From contig NC_135241.1 of NCBI RefSeq assembly GCF_947623445.1, positions 16,928,501 through 16,992,500 of the forward strand: 64,000 nt of DNA. The letters run 5' to 3'. The DNA is from Clavelina lepadiformis (taxonomy: Eukaryota > Chordata > Ascidiacea > Aplousobranchia > Clavelinidae). This document shows positions 1 to 12,725 of the stretch, piece after piece. The position numbers and the translations under genes were made by a program. Numbering within the stretch: the first letter of the stretch is position 1; each line of letters begins with the position of its first letter. The notes beneath the pieces are model-generated. The model was not told where the DNA came from. It saw nothing but the letters and a program-made list of their open reading frames with translations, and did no database searches.

Positions 1-498
1 TGCACACTTGTGCAGTCCGTCTTATCTGGTTAGGACTATTTTTAGTGCAAGTTATTGCTGCTTAGATTAAAGGCAGAGTAGAACGGATGCGAAAAAACAA
101 CGTCACAAAATACACACAACATATCGTCTACGTCTAGAAATAAAACCGAAACTTTACCAAAAGAAAAGTGCATTTAATTTCTCTTTTTGTACAAAAATGC
201 TAAAGTACAATACACTGCAAATTTCATTAAAAATACACTACTTTTTTAAATTGTAACTTAACGTACATAAAGAAATGTTGCAACTTTTTAAGTGGGACTG
301 CACACCACACTACGTAGTTCAGACCGGCTCATTAATCAGTTCCTTTTACATAAAACCGCTCTTCTAATGGAATAGACACAGGCAGAGCTGTGAGAAGCGC
401 AGTAAAGAAATAAAATTAAAGACAGTGTTGAACTTAGATACACAATTTCCGAAAGTAAGGAATAATTTTTTCTTCGCAATTGAATGTCATCGTGTTAA
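1..498 (-). other. 3' flank / 3' UTR of the myosin gene
   Basis: No coding sequence is seen. A minus-strand ATTAAA (plus TTTAAT near 174) is the only obvious poly(A) signal candidate downstream of the myosin stop. Confidence 0.4.
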
Positions 499-3400
499 TT
501 ATTTGCCGGGGGCCACCTGCAGATATTTGAGAAGCTCAATAAAGGTAGTGCGCCATGGCATAGGATATTTGCAAAAAAGGAAGACAGTGACTTACCACCA
601 GCAAAGACTTGCCGTTTTTCGCTTTTACAACCGATACGTCTTGGCCAACTGCGTATTCTATTGTACCTTGTTTACCGCCAGCCATGTCATGAACGATGCT
701 GCGATAATGACGTAAGTATTACTGTGGGTGTGACGTATTCCCACTAAACTATGATATACATTACCACTTCCTACCTTCCGTTGTCCACTACTTTTACGTC
801 GTTGTTCTTTTTGGCGATACTGGCTAGCTTGGTAACCGTCTCAATTGCAAAAGTACTCTGCACGATTGCATCGCCCTTTTCTTTGTTCTCAGACGGAGCG
901 TGCAGGACGAACACGTTGTCACCGAGACTACTTGTCGAAATACCTGCAAAGATTAACTTTTTTATATTCCTGTAAATTGCGTATTTACGCAGCATAACCT
1001 GCATGTACTTGTTGTTTTTTGTAGTAGCTTTATTCTCATTCATAACTACTTTGTCACCTTTCAGGTCGGAATGTTCGATTCTCTGTTTTAATTTTCCATC
1101 TTTGCTGTCAAACAAGTAAGTAGCTTTACCGGTGATCACTAAAGTTCGCGACCTCGGGTGGTAACCGTGACGATCGTATTTGGTCACTGTGCAGCAGTAG
1201 CGAGCATGCTCACCAGCGTCAATCATAGTCATCATCTTGGGTTTTAACTCTGTTGCAACATACAAAATGCAACTTTAAAGATAAAATCATTGTGCTACGT
1301 AAAGCAATTTTAATACCTTGGTATTTAAAAAAATGAAACCCAAATATAGGTAGGGATAAGGAGGATAACTCACCGTCTCTTTTTTCTACAAAGGGTTTAG
1401 CGATGCTTTCTTCGTATCCTTTCTTCTTCTGTCTGAAGATTTCACTGGCCAATACCTTCTCTTCCATCGCTGCCTTGCTCTCTGGTGTGATGTTCTGCAC
1501 ATATTTTTTCACCATGTTCCTCATGTTCAATTTCTGGAGGAGTTGTGCGGTCTGCAGTAAGCACAAAACGTTACAGCGTTTCAATATTCTCTTTAAAAAC
1601 CTCTAAATAGCATTTGTTATGCACGCTGAATATAAAAGTCAAATTTGCAATAAAATCAATGTATTAAATGAACATCACTAAACACACATAAACATCACTA
1701 AATCGGTTAGGAATTAAATCAAATCGTTTAAAAATCAAACCTACACTGGCAATAAATGATGGAGGCTATTTCATTAATATTTTATTAATATACTATTTGC
1801 CTTTATGATATGGATCTATTTCCTATTGGGGTCGAAATGTAACATGTGCTTCAACGTTACTAATGTTACTTTCTCTCACAACCCTACAAATCGGCGTCAT
1901 AAAATACGTTTTAATTAAGTAGATACTCGCCTCCGCCAAAGCAGCAGGAGGTGAGAGCCAGTTTTTGTCGAGAACATTCTTGGGTATGTTATCTCGGCAA
2001 CGTTCTAGGTATGAGATTCTGACGTAATCAAGAAAGTGGGCGTTTTCCGGGCAACGTGGCTGCAATCTCGTCATAAAACCAATAATGAACCTGTAATACA
2101 TGGTATGTCATGTAGGAAAACTGATAAAAATGTGAATGGGATAAAATGCACTTAGTTTACAACCACTATCAGCCTGGGTCCAAGTATACTCCATTACTCC
2201 TACTACGCTAAGATAATAAATAATAGGCTGCCACTATTTCACCGGAAAAAATCAAGCGTTCAAAACTCTTTTTCACAGTTTCTTGTAAAGCTAAGTAAAA
2301 TGTCATAACATAGTAACCTAAGCCTAAGCCTAACTCTACCTTCTAATCTACATCTAACTTTAATTAAACCCGAAATAACTAAAATGAAGTTTTGCACACC
2401 AATTCTCCTAACTATGGGCTGCCTACTTTCGGTGAAATATTCACTCTCAAAACAATAACAGTAAACAATTCAAGAAATGTTAACAGTATCCCACTTTCTG
2501 ATTTCCAGGGTTGCTTTCTTTCGTTTTTCTCTCAACCGAATAGCAAGCATACGACGCCAATGAGCGTTTATCAAGGTCACGGCTTCTCGCATACGTCGGA
2601 ATTTCTTCCACTGACTCCAGCCTTTGAACGTAGATTGAATTAATGTCGCCAGCTCGTGTTTACGGATCTAATAAAACAAAAGTGAATTGACATTTTCTGC
2701 CATCTTTAGGGAAACACGGTGTTCTTGGATGACAAATCGTTATCAACCTGGAAAGCATCTTCGGTTGCAAAAAGAGTCCTCGGTAATCTGATGAAGATTT
2801 TGGTCTTTCCAAGCCTGTAGTCTGTATCCTTGTAGTCGAGATACCTGCACAGCTTGTCGACACCTTCCCGTGGAGAACAGTAATACCTGGGCCAAGTGTC
2901 TGGACATAAGCTCTTGTACCTGAAATGTTAAGTTTTGTCATTACTTTGCATGGATTAAAAAAATACAAAACAGGGTGTTGTTGTTAATTCACCAAACCAG
3001 TACAGTGCTTTTATAAAACGAAATGTTTTCGCAATTATAACCCAAACTACTTAACCTGTTAAGGAAGATTTCGTGAGTTCTTCGATAAGCAAACCCAGCT
3101 CTTCGAACGCGAAGATTTTCCATTAGACCGAGGTACTTGACTTGGTGACGTACAAGGTTGTCGTCAAAACGATCTGTAAAATCGTCATTTTAAGTAAAGG
3201 AAAAAGAGCATCTATAACTTTGAGAACGTGTGGATCTTATGTATTCAATCATATGTTAACATTAAAAATCTGTTTCAACTTACCCGCCATTTTGCTATCA
3301 TTGGGTTTAATGCAACGGACGTACGAAGGTTCCTTTGACATAAGAATTTCCATTAACTTGGCCAAGCTAGATCGGAATTGTGTTCCAACTGTATCTGGAC

Positions 3401-6400
3401 GTTTCAGTCTACAATAGTGCGAAGGTTTTTCAATATTAATCAGATGTACATTTTTACAATGTTCCGTGTAACTTGCCTGGAAAGTTCAGATTTGGGAAAA
3501 ACGTCCTTCACAATTTCGTTTGAGGCTTCAGACATTGTCTCCTTTAAATCCCTATAAAGGAGGTCGTTGTTCTTGTCCAAGAAGCCTGTAAAAGAGAAAT
3601 CAACAAGGTAAAAAACAAACTCAACAAATGCCTCCGTAATAACAACATTAATATAATTCATTATAATTAATGAGTAACAAGTAACAACAAATTTGGAGAG
3701 AATGCAAAACTTTTACCTTCTATGCTGTAGGTGACTTCTCCTGCATAATGCAACAATCTAAACTGGTCATACCCAATGGTCTTTCTCAACTTTGAATCAC
3801 CAAGTTTATGTCTGAAAACCATAAAGAATACTGAACATATCTGCAATAGTTATGAACTTGTGATAAAAAAATGGGAGCTTACGTCACAAAATGAGGATGT
3901 TCTCCAACAGTTTCTTCAAGCTTTTGGAGAAAAGTGGTATCAGTAGCATCACCTGGACGCAGGCACTCTTCATCAAGGATGTCAATGATGCCACGATGTC
4001 TTTCTTCCACTAGATCGCAGATGATTTTGTTATTGAAATATTCTACTGGCTCCCACTGCAAATAAAAAAATGAAATGTGTTTAAGTACAAGAGTAGGTAG
4101 AAAAAAATGCAGTATACTGTATTTGCAAACAATCTGTGTAACAAATCACTGACTGTGCTGCTGCTGCAATTTTTCACATTTCAGAACGTACTTAAATATG
4201 ATAAGAGTATTTAAAACTCACAAAATGTTTTCTTTGTTATCCGTATCTCTTGAATTTTCAATAACACCCACATGCAAACAACGCTCTCATATCTAAGCAA
4301 GCAATCTACCTCAATTCCTTCAGCTCTGTATTCCTCTTGTTCCTGCTTGAGTGTGAGCTCAATGAAAAGTTGTTGCAGCTTTTCGTTGCAATAGTTAATG
4401 CAAAATTGCTCAAAGCTGTTGGCTTGAAAAATTTCAAACCCGTAAATGTCTAACAATCCAATTACATTTTTCCTGGTCACATCCTAATAATAAAAAGTGT
4501 TTCTGCATAAATATGTCAAAGAAATCATCACCAAAGTTATACAATTGTTAACATATTTAAGCTTCAGATTTATGTTCAATCACAATACAATTAATTATCA
4601 TTTAGACAAAAAAATGCATTTGTGATGAACTAACGATGCAAGTAGTAAACAGTTACAAAGGGACAAATGGGCAACTTAATAGTGGTAAGAGTCAAACAAA
4701 ATGATTTCAATGAAAATTCAGTAAACATTAAAAAGTTTGCCAAAAGTTACAAACAAAAGAAACCCAAAGTAAACTGAACTAATTAAACTAAAAGAAAGAT
4801 ATATATATAAATTGAGAAAAAACATCAACACTTTTGAATCAAAACAGTCAAAACAGCAGAAAGTACACCTTTTACTTTTTTTAATACAAATTCAAATGTT
4901 ACGAACACAACATTATTATGAAGCAAAAGTTACATTGTATTTATTATTCTATTAATCCGAATATAAGTTCTACCTTACATACAATAAATGTAAAACTGTA
5001 ATGTATCTTTTATGCTAAATTGAGTGGTATTAATTAACAATGTTCAAACAACTTTTATCTCATCACAGGGCAAGTTAAGTATCAACAAATAAAAGATAAC
5101 GTACTGATACCAGGACAATGAATAACTTCACTGTTGGTAAATTATTACCAAATTTCTGAAGGGTAAAAGTTATCGTGTACAAACAATAGATTGTACCTTG
5201 TTTGTCAAGGAAGAGTTAAGTTTCTCCACAAGCCAACTGAACATGCGCCCATACACAGCTTTTGCAAGAGCATCTCTAGCATAGGTGGCCTGATCAACTG
5301 TGAGGGGTGAAAGCATCTTCTCTCGATTAGCCTCGATTGTTCGATGAGTCAAAGATTTCATCAGTTTATCAAACGGACATCCAACCAACTACATTTAAAA
5401 AGATACAAGTACAGTATTCAAATTCTGGTAATTTATTGTTAGTATTAACTTGTAATCTATTAATTGTAACTGTAACTGTAAATGTACTCTGCAAATTATT
5501 AACGAAGAATTTGAAATTTGAGCAGGTAGTAGTTTAAAATCAAACTATCTCTATTGGTTAAGCTCATATTTTATAAAAGACATCACAGAAATTGCGGCTA
5601 CATTTCCTTACGTTGGCAATCTTCTGCACCGTGTGGTCTTTCTCAACAACAGCATGCCCCTTATCGTTTCCACAATATGTGATGTTTCCAAGATGAAGGA
5701 CACTTGCCACAGTTGCAAAAAGATTCTGTAAAGCATGGGTTGAATTAATAAAGATGCTTTAGACATGATGGCTAAACTTAGAAGTATGCCAATTGTTATG
5801 AAACTTTAACCTTTAACAAAATGTAATCCGCAGTATCGGTAATACAATGGGTGCACAATTAAGTGCATAAAATATGCAGACAGCAGACAGCCTTGAAAAA
5901 CACTGATTTCACTAAAATATTCAAAAAGTAACTCACTTCAATAGTTTCCTTCGAGAAATCCAAGATCTGCAAGGCCTTTTGAACATCACGGAAATCGTTT
6001 CTGTCATTGATCGATGAAACTTTTGCACATTTACCCTACACATATTGAAAAAACGACTTAAAAATCACACAAAGCAATACAGCTGTGAATGACAAACAGG
6101 TAAAAAGGAAAGCAAACAACAGACTAACAAGATAGAGATATTTTGTAAAAGTAATGATTCAATAACAAGACAAATTTCCTGAACATATATATGTAATTTA
6201 TGTATATTATGGTTCAAAGGCAAGCAAAACAATCCATACAGAAGGTAAAGTTTGTTAACCTGCAACATGTAGTAATATTTGTCTGGTGTTTTCTCAAGAT
6301 TTAGTTTGTTTAACAGGTTTTCATCAGCACCTTCTAGAAGTTGGTAGAAAATGTGAAAATTTCTTTCGCCATGTGCCTGGTGAACCTGAGTTAAGAAGCA

Positions 6401-9400
6401 TGGCATTTATGAATAAAAAGGCCTTACCGCAGAAAAACTCACATAGTGTGAACCTAGTTACCCTCATCAATTAAATTATATATTATACAAATGACAGGCT
6501 TATCTTAATTTTCAACAGGTGGCAAACAGAGAATGGTAAACCATTATTATAAATTACAGTTTAAAATGGTTCGGGTTAACAGTAAGTACAGACACGATAG
6601 GCAGCCAAACATTTATCAATCTACTATGTTTTGAATGAATAAAGACAGCAACAACTTTCAGGTATTTTAACAATGTTTACTTACAACTCTTGATTTTTCA
6701 AGGAGATAATTTAAAATTTTGCCACCAGCTGGTGCACCTTTGAAGTCAAACTGAATGTCCATGTACTTGCCAAATCGAGATGAATTGTCATTCCGGTGAG
6801 TTTTTGCATTTCCAAATGCCTAAAATATACAAACAGTTAACATTAATACCATTAGCAGGAAGCAAAAATAGCTAGCAATAAAAATAAAATTAGCTTTCTA
6901 GAAAATAAGCCAAACTCTACCAACTTCTTTTTACCTTGTATTTGTGAAATAAAATTTTTACAATCACTATAACCACTCAAACAATTTATGGAAGATTACT
7001 GTATGAAGTCATACCAAAAACAAAGATGACATAAATCCCTTACACTATTATGTCATCAACAAGGTATTGTCAAACAGATAGTAAAACATTGTCAATGATT
7101 AGCTATCTTTGATCTTCCAGCTAAGGGCAAATAGAATAAGTGTGTACAGACATAAATTGACATGTTTTATGATGCTTGATGTTAACAAAATAATCATCAC
7201 AATTTATATCAGTAGTAATTGCGTACTTGTAAATTACCAAAACTTGGGTGCATAAACATTGCACATTGTAATAAAACTTATTGTACATTCAAACCTCTGA
7301 AGATGAAGTGAGAATTAGTCTGAGAAGTTACAAAACCAATTATGGGAAAAACACTACTAGAACTTGTCAGCAGAAAAATTACTTGCAAAGTACCTCCAAA
7401 ACAGGGTTGGATTGCAGCAGCTGGCTTTTAATGTGTTCCACCTTTTCATTTGAAGTACTGCAAACACTCAAGTACTGCAAGATATATTTTGAGGCTTCTG
7501 TTTTCCCTGAACCAGATTCACCAGATATAAGAATACATTGATTCCTTGCTTCATTTCGCATGGACCGGTAAGCATTGTCAGCAATCGCATATCTTTTGGA
7601 GTTTTATAGTGGAATGGTTAATGTTCTGTCACAATATTCATATACTTATATTGCATAAAACTTTACGAATCCTCTATTTATTGCAAACCTCACAGAAAAC
7701 TTACACATGAGGTGGTTTTTCATAGAAGTTAACACCTTTGTAATTTTCCATAATGTATGGAGTGTAGATGGTTAGTTTATGGTATGGGTTCACTGATACA
7801 AGTACTGATCCAATGTAAGTCTGAAAAACAAATTTATAGCAACAAATAACACATAATAAAAAGTATATAATAGTGTTTTCTACTTTACTTACATAAATAT
7901 GTTTTTCCTTGAATCTTTTTCTTAGATTGCCAATGAAAGCATTTTCACTTTGAAAGTCTTCGAGAAGAACAAAATCTTGAACACCAACCCTATCACGGGC
8001 TGTTAAAGCACCTTCCATTGTTGACACAGAATATCTTTCACCACGCTGAAAAATAAATGCAACTTACTGCAATTATACATGAATTTATTGGTAAAGAAAA
8101 CTGCTAACTTTTCAAAGACATTTGAAAACTAGTACTTTTTAATTTCAGATTTATATATAATGCATATTATATATATATTTTCTTAACATATTTCATTCAG
8201 CTAGTGAACAGTGAGATGGTGTTATAATAAAAAAAAATGAAGCCATCTGCCATTTAAATTTGACAACAACTCCATTAAGTCATGAAGTGTTATTTGCTAA
8301 GACAATTACTAGCCATTTCAAGTCATCAGTCCTAAACGGAGGGTTGAAGTTTCTCCAACTTCACCCATAACAACTTGAAAGAAACTGAGAGTTTTCAACA
8401 AGTATCTGCTCTTCAGAGATCAGCGAAATAAAATATAAAGCAAAATTTTATGGCATGTAATCTACCACTGTATCAGAACACAAAAACTTCGAATTGCCTT
8501 AGCAAAAAGTAACACCTTTTTTAGTGCTCTATTTTGAATAGCGGGAGTCATGCGCGTGGTTCTTTGCGTCATACTTCAGCATTCAAACTTAAGAAGTCGC
8601 GAACGGTGAAGTGGATACGACATTACGTCATCCAACATGTTGAACGACGCCTTGTATGTCTGAAAGGCGCGTATATCGAAAAACGTGATTACAACATACA
8701 TGCTCGCCTCGAGGCGCTAAGTATCTGACCTGGGCGTTGATAAGCAACTCTTATACATGGCGATCAATTAAATGCGAGAACTTTGGTTCAGCAACACTTT
8801 AGAATCGACGTTTCTTGTCGTTAATCAGCTTCTGACAGCATATTTTGACAGACAAAACTTCAGTAGTCGTGTTATCTCTCTAGTCTATAGAATTTGATTT
8901 ATGTTTAAAAAAAACACAACTCCGGTAAATACTGTGCACAACAAATACTGTTGTTGGACCTTTCTTAAGTAACGGGACTTGCAAAATGCACAACAGTCAC
9001 ATTGACATCAACACCTCATGGTACAGGTGGTTTCGAAACCTGATTCAAATTTTCATTGCCGAAAAACCATGCCTTAATGATCAGCTGTTAAGCTAATCTC
9101 ACACTTCTTTTCGTAGTGTTAAGAAAACGTCACAAGAACTAAACTTCTTACTTTGCGCATAAGCTTAAAGCTAATACAGCATGTTTTTTACGTGTAAAAT
9201 CCCTCGTCCTGCTTTCCGCTTTTGATCAGCCATATTTGGTCATAAAATAGGCCAACGTAAGTCACGTCGGAATTGCGTCGAATGGCAGGTAAGTAATTGC
9301 GATTGGAGCTTACAACTCCCTTTCAATTATTTACCGGAAAGCTGCGCTAGATTGGTAACATGTGAAAGGGAAGTCATATAGCTTTTAAACAATACCGCTG

Positions 9401-12400
9401 CCCGTTGCCGGTGCTGTTGGACTTCACAATCTCTAGACTCGCTTTAACCCCAATAACAACTTTCTGGTCTTAGTGATTTTCAAACTGGGACTAACTAAGT
9501 TACTAAATGATACTTGCTATGAGCGAGGAGCTTCAAGTGCTTTCTGGAGATAATGCAAGCAATGCCAAGAATTACTGAACCAAAAAGTGGTTAGACGGTT
9601 TTGTCATGCTTCAAAGAAGACCATCGTAAAATTTTCGAAACCAAGCAAAAAAAGTTGAGGTACCTCCCTAATCTGTTACAATCTATACTAGCTCAGACTA
9701 AAAATGCTGCAGCTTTTATCTTGTAGTACTGACCATGAAGATGAACTTTGTTCAAATTATATACTGAAGCCGATCTTTGACATAGTTGAAATTCCATTAC
9801 ACTTATGCGAATGGTGCGAAAATTTTGCAATACCTGAAGGTTGCATCAAATAACTACACTACGGAAACAATGACGAATAACATATGGCGAGCTCTATTGA
9901 AAATTTTAAATAATATGACTCAAAACAATAGACAAGTGACAGAAGTTGTCACATCATCAATGACACGAAGTACATCCTAATTATTGGATAATTGCTTCCT
10001 GCGTGAGTATACCCATTACCTACAATCCATGCAACGTTTAGACTTAGAGGCTTTGCCAGTCAAACAACATCGGAAAAATTGGCGGAGTATTTCTGAAACG
10101 TACACTATACTGTACTCATAGAAAAGGATGTCAATCATCATTACACATCAGCATAACCTCTTAGCGCCGGTAAAACATATAATGCCCTTAGATGGTCAGA
10201 CTAACGGAATTTCTATGATAGAAAATAAAGACCAAAGTCAAATGACGTCAACTCGGTACAGTACTTGTTTCCTACCTAAATACACCAAGCAGTCTAGCTT
10301 ACAATACCGTGGGCAAAAGGGGTATTCCAATACATACAAAGGCCTGATTAAGCTCAGTCTGCATTGAGCAATAACCCTATGAATATCCTGAGATGTACTA
10401 CGAAAACAAAACACGTATTTCAGAAGATACAGTGCCTTCTATCATTTCCGGTATCAACAAATGACGTTTTGGCTCCATCAATCTGTTTTGGGTGTTAGAA
10501 ATTAGAATGATGGAGGCTCGGTCAACTGTAACTAAAATAATTTAAAACTACTTACGTTGAAGAAGCATCTAAGACGTTAAGTCACTAATAACTTACAATG
10601 TGTAGTAAAATCTAAAATATTATCGGTGGTACCTGGACCTAAACTTCGTCAAACTGACATTTTACCATATACGAGCATATCTGAGAAGGCAGACAGACGC
10701 AATGGCTTACACCACGTTTTTGGTAACTTGAAATTACAGCCAAATGAAGACAAAAGAACAGCAGATTGTAATTTGGCAACCTACAGCCTTTTTCGAAAAC
10801 TCCAGTAGCAAAAACGAACGCAAGTTGTAACTTTTTCGAGATGGTTAGAATCTACAACAAATTTCATTTGAAATATTTAGCAGTCTTTCTTTTTCTAAAA
10901 ATTAGTGACGTTTGTAACAATGAAATATGCCTGCCTCATTCCTTTAACGCAAGCTTATTGATCAAAGACAAGTAAATAAATGTAATGACGATGTAGCGAT
11001 GACAATTCATAACCATACAAAGAGGCATCCATTCGATCTGACTGAAATATCGTCACTCCCAAACGCCGTTATGCAAGAAATACCAGAATCAATGTAATCC
11101 TGCCATTAACGACGGCAGTCGGCACCAATAATGGCAAATAAGGTTGCGTTTAAACTAAAGCATGAGTTAAATATATTCAACCAGTTTTATTAGCAGGATG
11201 CTTACAATAGCATGTAAATTTGTGTGATGAAAAAAGCAGGTTAGCGTAGTAGGCTGTCCAACGCTTTGAGCCATAGGATTCAGGCGGCGCTCAAAGTTTT
11301 ACTCTCTGTTGGGCAAGTTGTTGATTGTGCTTGAAGTGCACTTTAACTTGTCAAGTTGCGAAGAAGAGAGATTTTAATCTGAAATGAACTGTTCAATCGT
11401 TTAGCGTCTTCTTTTCTAAAAATACACGCGGACGCTATTGAATGTCGAACACGCATATTGGCGTCGTGAACAAAATTGGATATTTTTTACTTAATCATGT
11501 CACATCTAAAGCTATTTTTATCAAAAATCAACAAGTTTTACTATTCATGACGGACATATAAGGCAATGGTAGAGGCCAATGAATTAATGCTACTAATTCG
11601 TCACGAAAATCATATTATTCGTCTCCTAAATACCAATCGTCACCCAAGCAAGTCGCGTTGTCATTATGAAGATTACTTAATTTATATCCATTAGAAATTT
11701 TAAGGAATCGAGTTCCAAGCCGTTGCTAAGTATTCAAAAATGTCCACGCAAATGCCGCAGGAATAGGGATGGGCCGATACGAACCCAAACCCGAATAGAT
11801 TCGCCGAATATCGCCTTTATGGAAGATTCGGGCGAACACGAATAACAACAATGGCGAAACCGAATACAATATTACTTATAAATTTACTGACTTTTGTTAA
11901 AAATGATGATCTAGTTTCCCGCCAATGCTAAACTAGAGTCAGCATTATTTACAAAAAAGGTCGTTTTCCAAACGATTTTGCTTTTTCAATCGTTTTTTAA
12001 ACACTATTTTTCGAAAGAAAGCGATTTGTTTATCGATTACATCATGTAACAAGCAAGACTTGACCACTTTTGGATGAAATTTTATTGTGTGGTTCTAATA
12101 CAAATAGATTCGGGATTCGTTCGTGTCGACCTTCATGATATTCGAGTTCGCACGAACCCGAATAATCTTCCTCACGGCACATCTCTAGGCAGGAAATTAA
12201 ACGATGTTTGACAACAAAAGCGCTCCGGTACGATATTTGGTTGTTTACAACGTGAATACCAGATCGCAACAGTCTGTGTAGCATTGCCAACTTTTCACAA
12301 CATATCACGTCATACATTTGGAATAATAAACTAACTAATCTCAAATTACAATATTTTGAAAACAGATAAGCGTTCGTATCAAATATGATACTTTGTTTCA

Positions 12401-12725
12401 CAGCATATAGGCTATACAACTTGCTCATTTCAACACTGAAAACACCAAAGAACAATCAACCAAGTATGAACACATTGTGAATCAGACACAGCTCAGCATA
12501 TATGTAAATAAAATAACTCAACGCCGGCGGCCGTAATAAATAGGATGGAAACAGTTACACAGTCTTTTAGAATCAGCTGTAACTCGTAGAGCAGAAGACG
12601 GCCAATCTGCAAACACTGTTCTAAACAGTACGTACCAAGATTTATTACTTAGAAGTCAGCGATTTTAAAAAATTATTAAACAATACCTTGATGCCGTGGC
12701 CATGGTCACCATCGTTGTACGCCAT
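499..12725 (-). CDS. MYO1C: Unconventional myosin Ic (class I myosin), complete, 23 exons
   Basis: Actin-based, membrane-binding motor. Joined exons (minus order): 12687-12725, 7893-8045, 7705-7820, 7394-7592, 6685-6819, 6260-6385, 5937-6035, 5612-5725, 5197-5388, 4310-4483, 3883-4055, 3717-3811, 3477-3585, 3284-3408, 3056-3173, 2748-2919, 2495-2667, 1931-2090, 1374-1551, 1058-1249, 775-943, 596-698, 499-516. Phases close to 1043 codons plus TAA, against about 1030-1063 residues in vertebrate MYO1C. Seen: P-loop GESGSGKT near residue 127, SSRFGKYMD switch [10 protein letters not shown] switch [11 protein letters not shown], then IQ-type neck helices (about 713-770) and a basic TH1 lipid-binding tail (to 1043) with [12 protein letters not shown] and RSRTLVITG motifs. 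The Met of [12 protein letters not shown] (8018) matches the short vertebrate start; the first exon adds 22 residues ahead of it, like the N-terminal extensions of vertebrate isoforms. Two introns use GC donors (after exons 13 and 18). Class I identity is certain; Ic versus Ih is from similarity. Confidence 0.95.
2220..2430 (-). repeat. Dispersed repeat family 1, copy A
   Basis: On the minus strand it carries the family landmarks in order: a GTAGGCAGCCCATAGTTAGG start, TGCAAAA, TAGATTAGAAGG, GGTTACTATGTTAT, and a TTTTTTCCGGTGAAATAG end. The same order appears near 22.2, 30.8-31.7 and 59.3-59.5 kb. It lies in the intron between the myosin exons ending at 2495 and starting at 2090. No terminal repeat or target duplication was found, so the class is unknown. 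Confidence 0.6.
9192..9233 (-). CDS. Candidate alternative first exon of the myosin Ic gene
   Basis: A 42-base open stretch begins with ATG ([14 protein letters not shown]) and ends at a CAC|GTAAAA donor in phase 0. That is the phase needed to join the exon ending at 8045, as the first exon at 12687-12725 also does. An AT-rich TATTTTAT stretch lies about 20 bases upstream of the ATG, and the DNA around it is less AT-rich than the rest of the intron. It would give the motor a different, basic N-terminus. Vertebrate MYO1C also uses alternative first exons. Chance cannot be excluded for so short an exon. Confidence 0.4.
11764..12187. mobile_element. hAT-type MITE in the myosin first intron
   Basis: The left end TAGGGATGGGCCG and the reverse complement of the right end, TAGAGATGTGCCG, form imperfect terminal inverted repeats. 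The 8 bases outside each end are CGCAGGAA (11756-11763) and GGCAGGAA (12188-12195), a 7/8 match. An 8-bp target duplication and TAG-type ends are typical of hAT transposons. The 424-bp interior has no transposase and contains repeated CGAAC/GTTCG words near both ends. Confidence 0.8.

Larger units (their letters stand above)
8046..12686 (-). other. Large first intron of the myosin gene
   Basis: This 4.6-kb intron holds the candidate alternative first exon (9192-9233) and a hAT-type MITE (11764-12187). The segments 8530-8760 and 9200-9400 are richer in CG dinucleotides than their surroundings and could be promoter or enhancer DNA. Short open frames between 9.7 and 10.8 kb on the plus strand have no recognisable protein content or splice context. 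Confidence 0.6.

Noticed and set aside
425-715. Plus-strand open frame over the end of the myosin gene
   Set aside because: It is antisense to confirmed myosin exons 499-516 and 596-698 and has no protein-like features.
7240-7541. Plus-strand frame over myosin exon 4
   Set aside because: It is antisense to the P-loop exon, which is certain.
9786-10808. Cluster of plus-strand open frames in the myosin intron
   Set aside because: Frames of 60-80 codons without splice continuity, motif or composition bias; consistent with chance.
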